From: Pseudomonas sp. QS1027
GTDB taxonomy: Bacteria; Pseudomonadota; Gammaproteobacteria; Pseudomonadales; Pseudomonadaceae
Direction of reading: 5' to 3'
Assembly: GCF_002814235.1 (NCBI RefSeq)
Contig: NZ_PHSU01000033.1
Location: forward strand, 124,001 to 188,000
DNA: 64,000 nucleotides
The position numbers were made by a program, and so were the translations under genes. Under the pieces are notes generated by a model. The model ran no database searches. It saw only the letters and a program-made list of their open reading frames with translations, and was not told the origin of the DNA. Below, piece after piece: positions 33,047 to 40,936 of the stretch; position 1 is the first letter of the stretch, and each line of letters begins with the position of its first letter.

Positions 33047-34195
33047 TCAATTGGCGGAGAACTTCAGCACCGTCTTCTGGATATAAGTCTGACCCGGGTC
33101 CAAGCGTGTTGAAGCGAAGCCCGGCTGGTTTGGTGCATCGGGAAAGTGCTGGGTTTCCAGGGTAAACGCACCCCAATGGTTGTAGGTCTTGCCAGCCTTG
33201 CCCTTGACCGATCCATCGAGGAAATTGCTGGTGTAGAACTGCACACCGGGCTCGCTGGTGTAGAGCTGCAAACGGCGCCCGGACTCCGGGTCGCGTACGT
33301 CGGCGGCCAGTTTGCTGATGTCACCCTGGGTGTCCAGCACCCAGTTGAAGTCAAAGCCACCCTGTTTCGGTTCGGCGAATTTGAGCTGGGCGTGGTCGTC
33401 CTTGATGTGTTCGCCGATGGCGGTGGGTTTCAGGAAATCCATGGGCGTGCCAGCGACAGGGGCGAGTTCACCGGTGGGAATCAAGGTGCCGTTGACTGGC
33501 GTGTAGTGGCTGGCGTGCAGGGTGGCGAGCTGTTTGAGTACATCGCCGTTACCGGCACCGGCAAGGTTGAAGTAGCTGTGGTTGGTGAGGTTCAGCACCG
33601 TGGGCTTATCGGTGCTGGCCTTGTAGTCGATGTGCAGTTCGTTCTTGTCGTTGAGACTGTAAGTGACCTCGGTCGTCAGGTTGCCGGGAAAGCCCATTTC
33701 ACCGTCCTTGGACAGGTAGACCAGGGTGACACCTACCGAATCCTTGCTTTTCACGGACTTGGCTTTCCACACGTGCTTGTCAAAGCCTTGGGCGCCGCCG
33801 TGCAGCGAGTTCGGGCCATCGTTGAGTGGCACCTGGTAACGCTTGCCGTCCAGTTCGAAGGCACCGCCCGCCAGGCGATTGCCAAAGCGGCCGATGGTGG
33901 CGCCGAAGAACGCCGTGCCGCTCTGATAACCCTGGACGTTGTCAAAGCCCAGTACCACGTCGTCGAACTTGCCGTGTTTGTCCGGCACTTTCAATGACTG
34001 CAACACGCCGCCGTAGGTGATGACCGTGGCTTGCACGCCATGGCTGTTGCGCAACACGTATTGCTCAACGGTGGTGCCGTCGTTGGTTTTGCCGAAGGGT
34101 TTATGTTCGCTGGACAGGCCATCTGCCTGGACGCAGAAGCTGGACATCACCAACGAGAGACCAATGCCGGAAAGCAGGTGTGGGGATTGCCGCAT
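33047..34195 (-). CDS. galM: aldose 1-epimerase, exported
   Basis: Mutarotase interconverting alpha and beta sugar anomers. The 382-residue protein has an N-terminal Sec signal peptide (MRQSPHLLSGIGLSLVMSSFCVQA, cut near 25), so it acts in the periplasm. Family motifs are GFDNVQGY, TIGRFGNRLAGG, LNDGPNSLHGG with the catalytic His, and LNLTNHSYFNLAG. The catalytic Glu is expected in the C-terminal SNFLDG/WGAFTLETQHFPDAPNQ part. It probably supplies the correct anomer to the transporter or dehydrogenase. Confidence 0.88.
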   Translation of the reverse strand: MRQSPHLLSGIGLSLVMSSFCVQADGLSSEHKPFGKTNDGTTVEQYVLRNSHGVQATVITYGGVLQSLKVPDKHGKFDDVVLGFDNVQGYQSGTAFFGATIGRFGNRLAGGAFELDGKRYQVPLNDGPNSLHGGAQGFDKHVWKAKSVKSKDSVGVTLVYLSKDGEMGFPGNLTTEVTYSLNDKNELHIDYKASTDKPTVLNLTNHSYFNLAGAGNGDVLKQLATLHASHYTPVNGTLIPTGELAPVAGTPMDFLKPTAIGEHIKDDHAQLKFAEPKQGGFDFNWVLDTQGDISKLAADVRDPESGRRLQLYTSEPGVQFYTSNFLDGSVKGKAGKTYNHWGAFTLETQHFPDAPNQPGFASTRLDPGQTYIQKTVLKFSAN

Positions 34196-34225
34196 GACTG
34201 AGCTACCTTTTTTGTTTTTTGTTAA

Positions 34226-34266
34226 ATAGTTAGACTATTGTATTTTTTAAACCGAAAATACGGTTT
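34226..34266. promoter_or_regulatory. two operator-like dyads between galM and the sugar dehydrogenase
   Basis: ATAGT-TAG-ACTAT (34226-34238) and AAACCG-AAAATA-CGGTTT (34249-34266) are perfect inverted repeats in an AT-rich divergent spacer. The ACTAT/ATAGT words recall the site at 25286-25295, hinting at the same regulator. Confidence 0.4.
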
Positions 34267-34333
34267 ATTTATAGACAAATACTCAGCATTAGCAATATAA
34301 AATAAGACTAAATAAGATCGGAGTGACCGCCAT

Positions 34334-35116
34334 ATGAATACTCAACCCTCACCTGGCCGCCCAGCCTCATACCCGGATCTGCAAGATAAAACCGTGCTGA
34401 TTTCCGGGGGTGCTTCGGGCATTGGTGAATCCATGGTCCGCGCTTTTGCGCGCCAGGGTGCCAAGGTCGCTTTCGTCGACCGGGCACAAGCCCAGGGCGA
34501 ACGCTTGGAGGCGCTGTTGCGTGCCGAGGGTCATAACGTCGAGTTCGGCCATTGCGATATCACCGACGAGATCGCCTATGAAGCCGCCATAGGCCGTTTC
34601 GCCCAGACCTTGGGCCCCATCAATGTGCTGGTGAACAATGCCGCCAATGACGTTCGCCACACCCTGGATGAAGTCGATTCGCAAACCTTCGACAGGCTGA
34701 TCTCCGTCAACCTCAAGCACGCCTTTTTTGCCGCCAAGGCCGTGGCGCCGATGATGAAGGAAGTCGGGAGCGGGGCGATTATCAACCTGGGTTCCGTGGG
34801 CTGGATGATGGCTTCCAGTGGATACCCGGTGTATGCCGCCAGCAAGGCTGCCGCCCATGGCATGACCCGAGCCCTGGCACGTGAACTGGGGCCCAGTCGT
34901 ATCCGTGTGAATACCCTCGTGCCGGGCTGGGTGATGACCGAAAAACAACTGACTATGTGGGTGGATGACGCGGCCAGGGAGCTGATCGCCCGCAGCCAGT
35001 GCCTGCCGGGCAGTGTCGAGCCCGAGCATATCGCCAATATGGCGCTGTTCTTGGCATCGGATGTGTCGGTGATGTGTTCCGCGCAGAATTTTATCGTGGA
35101 TGGGGGATGGGTTTAA
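34334..35116 (+). CDS. SDR sugar dehydrogenase, probably L-arabinose 1-dehydrogenase
   Basis: A 260-residue SDR: LISGGASGIGESMVRAF (cofactor), NNAAND, catalytic Ser in INLGSVGWMM, YAASK, and C-terminal VSVMCSAQNFIVDGGWV. Its place at the end of the arabinose module suggests oxidation of L-arabinose (or D-galactose) at C1 to the lactone. Specificity cannot be read directly. It has its own promoter region shared divergently with galM. Confidence 0.75.
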   Translation: MNTQPSPGRPASYPDLQDKTVLISGGASGIGESMVRAFARQGAKVAFVDRAQAQGERLEALLRAEGHNVEFGHCDITDEIAYEAAIGRFAQTLGPINVLVNNAANDVRHTLDEVDSQTFDRLISVNLKHAFFAAKAVAPMMKEVGSGAIINLGSVGWMMASSGYPVYAASKAAAHGMTRALARELGPSRIRVNTLVPGWVMTEKQLTMWVDDAARELIARSQCLPGSVEPEHIANMALFLASDVSVMCSAQNFIVDGGWV

Positions 35117-35147
35117 GTCAGGGTGTCATCCGCGTTGCGCCAGGGGT

Positions 35148-35861
35148 TTATTTCACCCCATAGAACTTGCGTACATACCCGGTGCTTTTCCACGCGCACG
35201 GCGCGCCTTGCGGTACGAACACCGTGTCACCGGTGTTGACCGTCAGGCTCGTACCATCGGCTTCCTGCAAGGTGACACTGCCTTCAATCAGGTGCATCAG
35301 CTCATTGAGTTTGTGCGCTCGACCCTGGCGTTCGTAGGGGGTCGAGTCCCAGACGCCGACGCGCAGGTCGGTGCTGGCGTCTTCGAAGGCATTGCCTGAG
35401 CGGCACTGCGGGGTGGGCCCGATCAGTATCTGGGTTTCCGGTGCGGCCGAAGGCGAGAGCAGCGCTCGCGGATCCAGCGCTGTCAGGCCGGGTATCGGTT
35501 CGGCAGTGGCGCCGATGACGGCACAGAATGCCCAGCGGGTATCGGGTTGCGCCAGCAGCCGCAGCGTTGTACCGCGGCCGATCACGGCACTTGCGCCGAT
35601 GCCCAGTTTCAGCGTCTGTCCTTGGGATTGCAGCACGATGTTGCCGGCGTGGATCACGATCATTTCAGTGTGCGGAAAAACCTCGATATCGAGTGCCTGG
35701 CCCGTGCTCACAATCCCTGCGCAGATACCGTCGGCCCCGGTATAGGCGACCTGACGATGTTCCCCGAATGGATCTGCTGCGCTCAGGGGCGTCGTGTTGA
35801 AAGGCGTGGTGACACGGCTGCCATCGGCGCGAGCCAGGAGCAGAACGGTAGGTTGAGACAT
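35148..35861 (-). CDS. two-domain cupin protein
   Basis: A 237-residue bicupin starting MSQPTVLLLARADG. The first cupin (about 40-110) includes EVFPHTEMIVIHAGNIVLQ. The second (about 165-235) includes the better metal-binding pattern AHKLNELMHLIEGSVTLQE followed by GDTVFVPQGAPCAWKS. Function is unknown; such proteins can be sugar- or ureido-compound isomerases or ligand-sensing proteins. It lies 65 bp downstream of a GNAT gene on the same strand, probably in one transcript. The frame is open far upstream, but homology begins at this ATG. Confidence 0.8.
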   Translation of the reverse strand: MSQPTVLLLARADGSRVTTPFNTTPLSAADPFGEHRQVAYTGADGICAGIVSTGQALDIEVFPHTEMIVIHAGNIVLQSQGQTLKLGIGASAVIGRGTTLRLLAQPDTRWAFCAVIGATAEPIPGLTALDPRALLSPSAAPETQILIGPTPQCRSGNAFEDASTDLRVGVWDSTPYERQGRAHKLNELMHLIEGSVTLQEADGTSLTVNTGDTVFVPQGAPCAWKSTGYVRKFYGVK

Positions 35862-35926
35862 GCGGTGACGCTCCCTGGAAATGGGCGGTTGAGGGGGGAT
35901 AGCGGCGTTTTCTGCGGGCGCGGTGG

Positions 35927-36784
35927 TCAACCAATGGCTTGGGTGACGAGGGCGAACTGTCGGACGCCGTCGACCGCTTTCGGCGGAGTACCCCGTGCCA
36001 TTTGTGCCACGGTGTCGACCTGCTTGAGGCCGGCCGATATCAGCCACTCGCTCAGGCCACTGTCCGCCGGAATGTCGATGCGTACGAAGGCGTCCGGCAC
36101 CTGGGCCAGCAACGCGGCGATCAGGTGTTTGGCCTGTTCGGGATTTTCCGCGACCACCGGGCCGATGCAACGACCGCGGCCAAATGGACGCAGCAGGGCA
36201 AAGGCGCGCAACTGACCGTCGCGCTCGATGCCCACCGAATGTTCGACCACATCCTGCAGGTCCGTAAGCACGGTGTTGCGCTCCAGCCCGCTGGCCGCGT
36301 TGGCCAGCGCCAGCTGACGAGCCTGTTCGGCCCCGTGCAGCGGGCGACACACTTCACCCTCTGCCAACGGCTCGGGGGCGGGCCCATGGGCCTGGCCCTG
36401 ATGCTGTTGAATCCGGCCGAACTCGATAAAACCCTGGCTGGTGTACAGCGGCGCACCGGCCAAGGTGGCGTTCAGCATCGGGGTGCGCGACTGGCAGGCG
36501 TCGAGGGCCTTTTCCATCAACCGGCGCCCGATGCCCTGACCCTGATAGTCGTCGCTGACGATCACCAGGCCGATGGTGGCGAACGCGCCTTGCGGGCAGG
36601 CGAAGGCCGTGCCGATCAGACGCTCGCCATCCAGCACCACGAAACCGTCGCTGACCCGCTGCAACATGGCCCAGTCGTCCAGGCGATGGGGCCATTTCAG
36701 TTGCACGGACAAGGCATGGGCCGAGGGCAGATCGGCGGCCGTCATCGGGCGATAGACATAAGCAACAGGTTGCGGGGCGGACAT
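35927..36784 (-). CDS. tandem GNAT N-acetyltransferase
   Basis: A 285-residue protein with an N-terminal GNAT domain (10-140) carrying the acetyl-CoA loop as DDYQGQGIGRRLMEKAL, and a second, degenerate GNAT-like domain (150-280) of the DUF1-type C-terminal half seen in similar acetyltransferases. The start is MSAPQPVAYVYRPM. Transcribed divergently from the aldehyde dehydrogenase at 37027. Substrate is unknown; acetylation of an amine from the neighbouring pathway is possible. Confidence 0.82.
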   Translation of the reverse strand: MSAPQPVAYVYRPMTAADLPSAHALSVQLKWPHRLDDWAMLQRVSDGFVVLDGERLIGTAFACPQGAFATIGLVIVSDDYQGQGIGRRLMEKALDACQSRTPMLNATLAGAPLYTSQGFIEFGRIQQHQGQAHGPAPEPLAEGEVCRPLHGAEQARQLALANAASGLERNTVLTDLQDVVEHSVGIERDGQLRAFALLRPFGRGRCIGPVVAENPEQAKHLIAALLAQVPDAFVRIDIPADSGLSEWLISAGLKQVDTVAQMARGTPPKAVDGVRQFALVTQAIG

Positions 36785-36886
36785 GGTGAGTCTCCGTTAA
36801 GCGGTGTGCACGAGCGATCGGTTTTGCGCTGCGAGGGTGCCTGTATCCCATCTGTGCGAAGGCCTGGCAAGGGGGGCTGGAACATT

Positions 36887-36896
36887 CGGCAGATTC
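36887..36896 (+). promoter_or_regulatory. CGGCAGATTC motif upstream of the aldehyde dehydrogenase
   Basis: The exact 10-mer also occurs at 54119-54128 and inverted at 54141-54150 upstream of the GABA-type aminotransferase. A one-base variant occurs inverted at 50322-50331 upstream of the succinate-semialdehyde dehydrogenase. Recurrence before functionally related genes suggests a regulator half-site. Confidence 0.55.
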
Positions 36897-37026
36897 CCCG
36901 CGCCCAAGGTCGACAGACCACACTTACTACTTAATTGCACCGCAAGGTCGGCAGCAAATGCTTGCGCTTTTTTTCTACGATGGAGGCCTGGGTTCACGAC
37001 TCGCCGGCCCCTTTCTGGAGTGCTCC

Positions 37027-38499
37027 ATGGATAGCTTCGATCCTCGCCTTATCGCTGTGCGCAGCGCTCATTTCATTTCTGGCCAATACCGCGATGCGCA
37101 ACCGGGGCTGGAGGTTGTGCGACCGTCGGATGGTCAGGTCTATGCCCAGTTGCCGATCGCCGATGCCGACCTGGTGGATGAAGCCGTCGATGCGGCCTGG
37201 CAGGCTTTTCATGGCAGCGATTGGGCCAGTCGCCCGCCTCGGGAGCGGGCGCGGGTCATGCGTCGCTGGGCCGATCTGATCGAAGCCGATACCGCGGTCC
37301 TGGCGCCCCTGGAAGCAGTGGGGTCGACCCGTCCCCATAAAGATGTGATCGCCTGGGATATTCCCTACGTCGCCGAGGGCATTCGTTTTTTTGCCGAGTT
37401 GGCGGACAAGCACGGTGGCCAGGTTGCCGCCACCCAGACCGACCGGCTGGGCATGCAGATCGCCGAACCCTACGGGGTGATTGCCGCCATTGCACCGTGG
37501 AATTTCCCCTTGAGCATGGCCTCCTGGAAAGTCGCCCCGGCATTGGCGGCCGGTAATGCCGTGGTCCTCAAACCGTCGGAACTGACGCCGTTCTCCAGTC
37601 TGCGCTTTGCCGAGCTGGCAGTGCAGGCGGGCATGCCGGCGGGGATTTTCAATGTGATCCAGGGCGATGGCCGGATCACCGGCGACGCCTTGTGTCGTCA
37701 TCCACGGGTGGGCAAGGTGACCTTTACCGGTTCCACCGCGACTGGCTCGAGCATCATGTCCACCTGCGCGCTGGTCGGTCCGAAACCGGTCACCCTGGAA
37801 CTCGGTGGCAAGAGCCCGCAACTGGTCTTCGCCGATGTGCCGGATATCGCCAAGACCGCTCGCACGGTGGCCCTGGCCATTACCGGAAATGCCGGGCAGG
37901 TGTGCGTGTCCGGTTCCCGGTTGTTGATCCAGCGCTCGATCATGGAACCCTTCATTGCCCACTTGCAGGCGTATTTCGAGGAACTGCGTCCTGGTCCGAC
38001 CTGGTCGCCCGAGAGCACGCTGTCGCCGATCATTTCCCGCCTGCAAGCCAGTCGCATCGATGGCATCGTCCAGCGCTCGTGTCAGGCCGGTGCGCAAGTG
38101 CTCACCGGCGGCGGGCTCTTCGAAGGCCTGGGGGGCGCTTATTACCAGCCGACCTTGCTGACCGGCCTGGATAGCCAGAACCCGGCGGTCTGCGAAGAGA
38201 TCTTTGGCCCGGTGTTGACGGTGCAGGCCTTCGATGATGAAGAGCAGGCGCTGAGCCTGGCAGCACATGCTACCTACGGCCTGGCGGCGGGTGTGCACAC
38301 CGCCGATCTCAATCGCGCCTTGCGCCTGGTCCGGCGCCTGGAAGCGGGGACCGTATGGGTCAACCGTTATGGACGCAGTAATGACTACATCCTGCCGACC
38401 GGCGGCTACAAACGTTCCGGTATCGGCAAGGACCTGGGGCGCGAAGCGTTCGAGGCCAATTTGCGCTTCAAGAGTGTGCTGATCGATATCGCCGGTTGA
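37027..38499 (+). CDS. aldehyde dehydrogenase
   Basis: A 490-residue NAD(P)-dependent ALDH. It shows the cofactor segment IAAIAPWNFPLSMASWKVAPALAAG, the general base in ELGGKSPQLV, the catalytic cysteine in GQVCVSGSR and EIFGPVLTVQAF. It resembles gamma-glutamyl-aminobutyraldehyde/betaine-aldehyde-type dehydrogenases. The start at 37027 has GGAG upstream; earlier codons have no homology. It is monocistronic, ending in a strong terminator, and carries the CGGCAGATTC motif upstream. Specificity is inferred only as an amino-aldehyde from neighbours. Confidence 0.85.
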   Translation: MDSFDPRLIAVRSAHFISGQYRDAQPGLEVVRPSDGQVYAQLPIADADLVDEAVDAAWQAFHGSDWASRPPRERARVMRRWADLIEADTAVLAPLEAVGSTRPHKDVIAWDIPYVAEGIRFFAELADKHGGQVAATQTDRLGMQIAEPYGVIAAIAPWNFPLSMASWKVAPALAAGNAVVLKPSELTPFSSLRFAELAVQAGMPAGIFNVIQGDGRITGDALCRHPRVGKVTFTGSTATGSSIMSTCALVGPKPVTLELGGKSPQLVFADVPDIAKTARTVALAITGNAGQVCVSGSRLLIQRSIMEPFIAHLQAYFEELRPGPTWSPESTLSPIISRLQASRIDGIVQRSCQAGAQVLTGGGLFEGLGGAYYQPTLLTGLDSQNPAVCEEIFGPVLTVQAFDDEEQALSLAAHATYGLAAGVHTADLNRALRLVRRLEAGTVWVNRYGRSNDYILPTGGYKRSGIGKDLGREAFEANLRFKSVLIDIAG

Positions 38500-38535
38500 T
38501 CGGCTACCCTCAAAAAACGCTCGAATGCACCCTTG

Positions 38536-38567
38536 AACGGGCGCTTCCTCAGGGAAGCGCCCGTTTT
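38536..38567 (+). terminator. strong intrinsic terminator after the aldehyde dehydrogenase
   Basis: AACGGGCGCTTCC (38536-38548) and GGAAGCGCCCGTT (38553-38565) form a perfect 13-bp stem with a 4-nt loop, ending in TTTT. Confidence 0.88.
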
Positions 38568-38862
38568 CGTTCGGCGCGGCGCAGGTTCTGCGGCGGTTCA
38601 GTGCGCATTGAGGCCCGGTAGGGCTATAAAGGTCCATAAGAGCGCATGAATACGGGGTTTGCCCAAGGCTGGAGCGACCCGCAAAGTCTGCTGAGGGGAG
38701 GTGCTAAAACGGTGGTTTGTATTGAGCGGAGGTCGCTTTTAACGCCATCTGCTGATTTCACGGTGTTGTAATGACGATGTGCTGCAGCGTTGCATCACGG
38801 CTCCTGAAACGGAGCGAATGCTTGTCACGCCATGACCTCAACGAACTTCAGGACCGCACTCA
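38568..38862. other. upstream region of the HAD/oxidase operon
   Basis: A ~295-bp spacer. I see no gene. Weak promoter-like AT islands are present; the CGGCAGATTC motif is not found here. AGGA at 38847-38850 is the likely ribosome site of the next gene. Confidence 0.4.
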
Positions 38863-39531
38863 ATGAGCTTTCTTCGTCCCAAATTCATTACGTTCGACTG
38901 CTACGGTACGCTGACCAATTTCCATATGGGAACGATGACTCGCGAGCTGTTCGCCGATCGTGTCGTGCCCGGGCAGATGGACCAATTCGTCAAGGATTTC
39001 TCCGCCTATCGCCTGGATCAGGTCATGGGTGACTGGATGCCGTATGACGAAATCCTCAAGACCGCCCTGGCGCGGACCTGCAAGCGTTGGGGCATCGAAT
39101 ACCGTGACGAAGGCCAGCTGTATTACGACGCCGTGCCGACCTGGGGCCCGCACCCGGACGTACCGGCCGGCCTGTCGAAAATCGCCGACAAGATCCCCCT
39201 GGTGATTTTCTCCAACGCCAGCAACAGCCAGATCATGTCCAACGTCGACAAGCTCGGCGCGCCCTTTCACAAAGTCTTTACCGCCGAACAGGCACAGGCC
39301 TACAAGCCCCGTCTGGCGGCGTTCGAGTACATGCTCGACAACCTCAACTGCGGCCCGGAGGACATCTTGCATGTGTCGTCGAGCTTCCGTTACGACCTGA
39401 TGCCGGCCCATGACATGAAGATCCGGAACAAGGCCTTCGTCGCCCGTGGCCACGAAGTACCGGCCAATGCCTTCTACGGCTACCAGCAGATCAGCGACAT
39501 CGGTGGGCTGGCCGCGCTGGTCGGTCTCTGA
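38863..39531 (+). CDS. HAD type II (2-haloacid dehalogenase-like) hydrolase
   Basis: A 222-residue hydrolase of the L-2-haloacid dehalogenase family. The nucleophile motif is FITFDCYGTL (first Asp), motif II is VIFSNASNSQ, motif III lysine is in AYKPRLAAFEYM, and motif IV is HVSSSFRYDLMPAH. The active-site SSNAWD of true dehalogenases is SSSFRYD here, so halide-releasing activity is uncertain. Members of this family include L-azetidine-2-carboxylate hydrolase from Pseudomonas, an alternative that suits the neighbouring amino-acid genes (inference). First gene of a long plus-strand operon. Confidence 0.85.
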   Translation: MSFLRPKFITFDCYGTLTNFHMGTMTRELFADRVVPGQMDQFVKDFSAYRLDQVMGDWMPYDEILKTALARTCKRWGIEYRDEGQLYYDAVPTWGPHPDVPAGLSKIADKIPLVIFSNASNSQIMSNVDKLGAPFHKVFTAEQAQAYKPRLAAFEYMLDNLNCGPEDILHVSSSFRYDLMPAHDMKIRNKAFVARGHEVPANAFYGYQQISDIGGLAALVGL

Positions 39532-39569
39532 GCCGTAACGGCACTCTTCTTGGCATAGGCGGATCAGAC

Positions 39570-40844
39570 ATGGGCAGTGAATCCTACTGGCTCGACACCG
39601 CACCGGCGTTTACCGGTGCACAGCTCGGTGCATTGCCCGGGCAGGTCGACGTGGCCGTCATCGGTGGCGGTTTCACCGGCCTGGCGGCGGCTCGGGCGCT
39701 GGCCTTGAAAGGCGCCAGTGTGGTGGTGCTGGACGCCGGGCGGGTGATCGGCGAAGCCTCGGGGCGCAACGGCGGCCAGTGCAACACCGGCGTGGCCCAG
39801 GATTACGCCGGCCTGAGTGCCAGCCTCGGTGCAGAGCGGGCACGGGCCTATTACCAAGCCTACGAGAGTGCCGTGCAAAGCGTGGTTTCGCTGGTGGAGC
39901 AAGAGCAGATCGCCTGCGACCTCAAGCGTAACGGCAAGCTCAAGTTGGCCGCCAAGCCGATGCACTACGAGGGCCTGGCACGGACCTGCGAGCTGATTCG
40001 CCGGGAAGTCGATGCCGATGTCGAGTTGCTGTCTGCCGGGCAGATTCGCGCTGAAGTCGACTCGGCCCAGTTCCACGGTGGCCTGCTGCAGCGCAACGGC
40101 GTGCAGATGCATGTCGGGCGCTTTGGTGTCGGTCTGGCCGAGGCCGCCGTACGTCACGGTGCGTTGATCCATCAGGACACGCCGGTGACGGACTGGAAAG
40201 CCCTGGGCGGCGGCTATCAGGTCAATACCGCCAAGGGTTCGCTGCACGCCGGGCAAGTGCTGCTGGCGACCGGCGCCTGTCAGCACGGCGGATTGGGCTG
40301 GTATCGGCGGCGGATCGTACCGGTGGGCAGTTTCGTGATCGCCACCGAGGTCCTGCCCCGGGCCCTGATCGACCAGTTGCTGCCCGGTCGGCGAGCCTAT
40401 GTCACCAGCCGCATGATCGGTAACTACTTCCGCCTGACCCCGGACAACCGCCTGCTGTTTGGCGGCCGTGCGCGGTTTGCGATGTCCGACAGCGTCTCCG
40501 ACGCCAAGAGCGGCAAGGTGCTGCGGGCGGCGATGGTGCAGATGTTCCCGTCGTTGGCCAACGTGAAGATCGATTACTGCTGGGGCGGGTTGGTGGACAT
40601 GACGTCCGACCGGCTGCCCCGTGCCGGCCAGCATGGCGGGGTTTATCACTCCATGGGCTACAGCGGCCATGGGGTGCAGATGTCGGTGCACATGGGCCAG
40701 GTCATGGCCGAGGTGATGGCCGGCAAGGTCGAGGCCAATCCCTGGCGCGAACTCGACTGGCCGGCGATTCCCGGGCATTTCGGCAAACCCTGGTTCCTAC
40801 CGCTGGTGGGCGCTTATTACCGGCTCCAGGACTATTTGCATTGA
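39570..40844 (+). CDS. FAD-dependent amine/amino acid oxidase, PuuB-like
   Basis: A 424-residue DAO-family flavoprotein similar in length and pattern to gamma-glutamylputrescine oxidase. It shows SYWLDTAP at the N-terminus, the FAD motif VAVIGGGFTGLAAARAL (29-45), GRNGGQCNTGVAQDY, the substrate domain, and the terminal DRLPRAGQHGGVYHSMGYSGHGVQMSVHMG. It probably oxidises a secondary or primary amine to an imine or aldehyde, supplying the aldehyde dehydrogenases nearby. It lies 38 bp after the HAD gene. Substrate unknown. Confidence 0.85.
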   Translation: MGSESYWLDTAPAFTGAQLGALPGQVDVAVIGGGFTGLAAARALALKGASVVVLDAGRVIGEASGRNGGQCNTGVAQDYAGLSASLGAERARAYYQAYESAVQSVVSLVEQEQIACDLKRNGKLKLAAKPMHYEGLARTCELIRREVDADVELLSAGQIRAEVDSAQFHGGLLQRNGVQMHVGRFGVGLAEAAVRHGALIHQDTPVTDWKALGGGYQVNTAKGSLHAGQVLLATGACQHGGLGWYRRRIVPVGSFVIATEVLPRALIDQLLPGRRAYVTSRMIGNYFRLTPDNRLLFGGRARFAMSDSVSDAKSGKVLRAAMVQMFPSLANVKIDYCWGGLVDMTSDRLPRAGQHGGVYHSMGYSGHGVQMSVHMGQVMAEVMAGKVEANPWRELDWPAIPGHFGKPWFLPLVGAYYRLQDYLH

Positions 40845-40936
40845 GTTGAAGGGGTGGTGTCACCGTCGTTTGCGTTTCTAGACGCTCCGGACAACCGCGA
40901 GCATGGGCCTTCTCATTATCGACAGGTACAGCTGAT

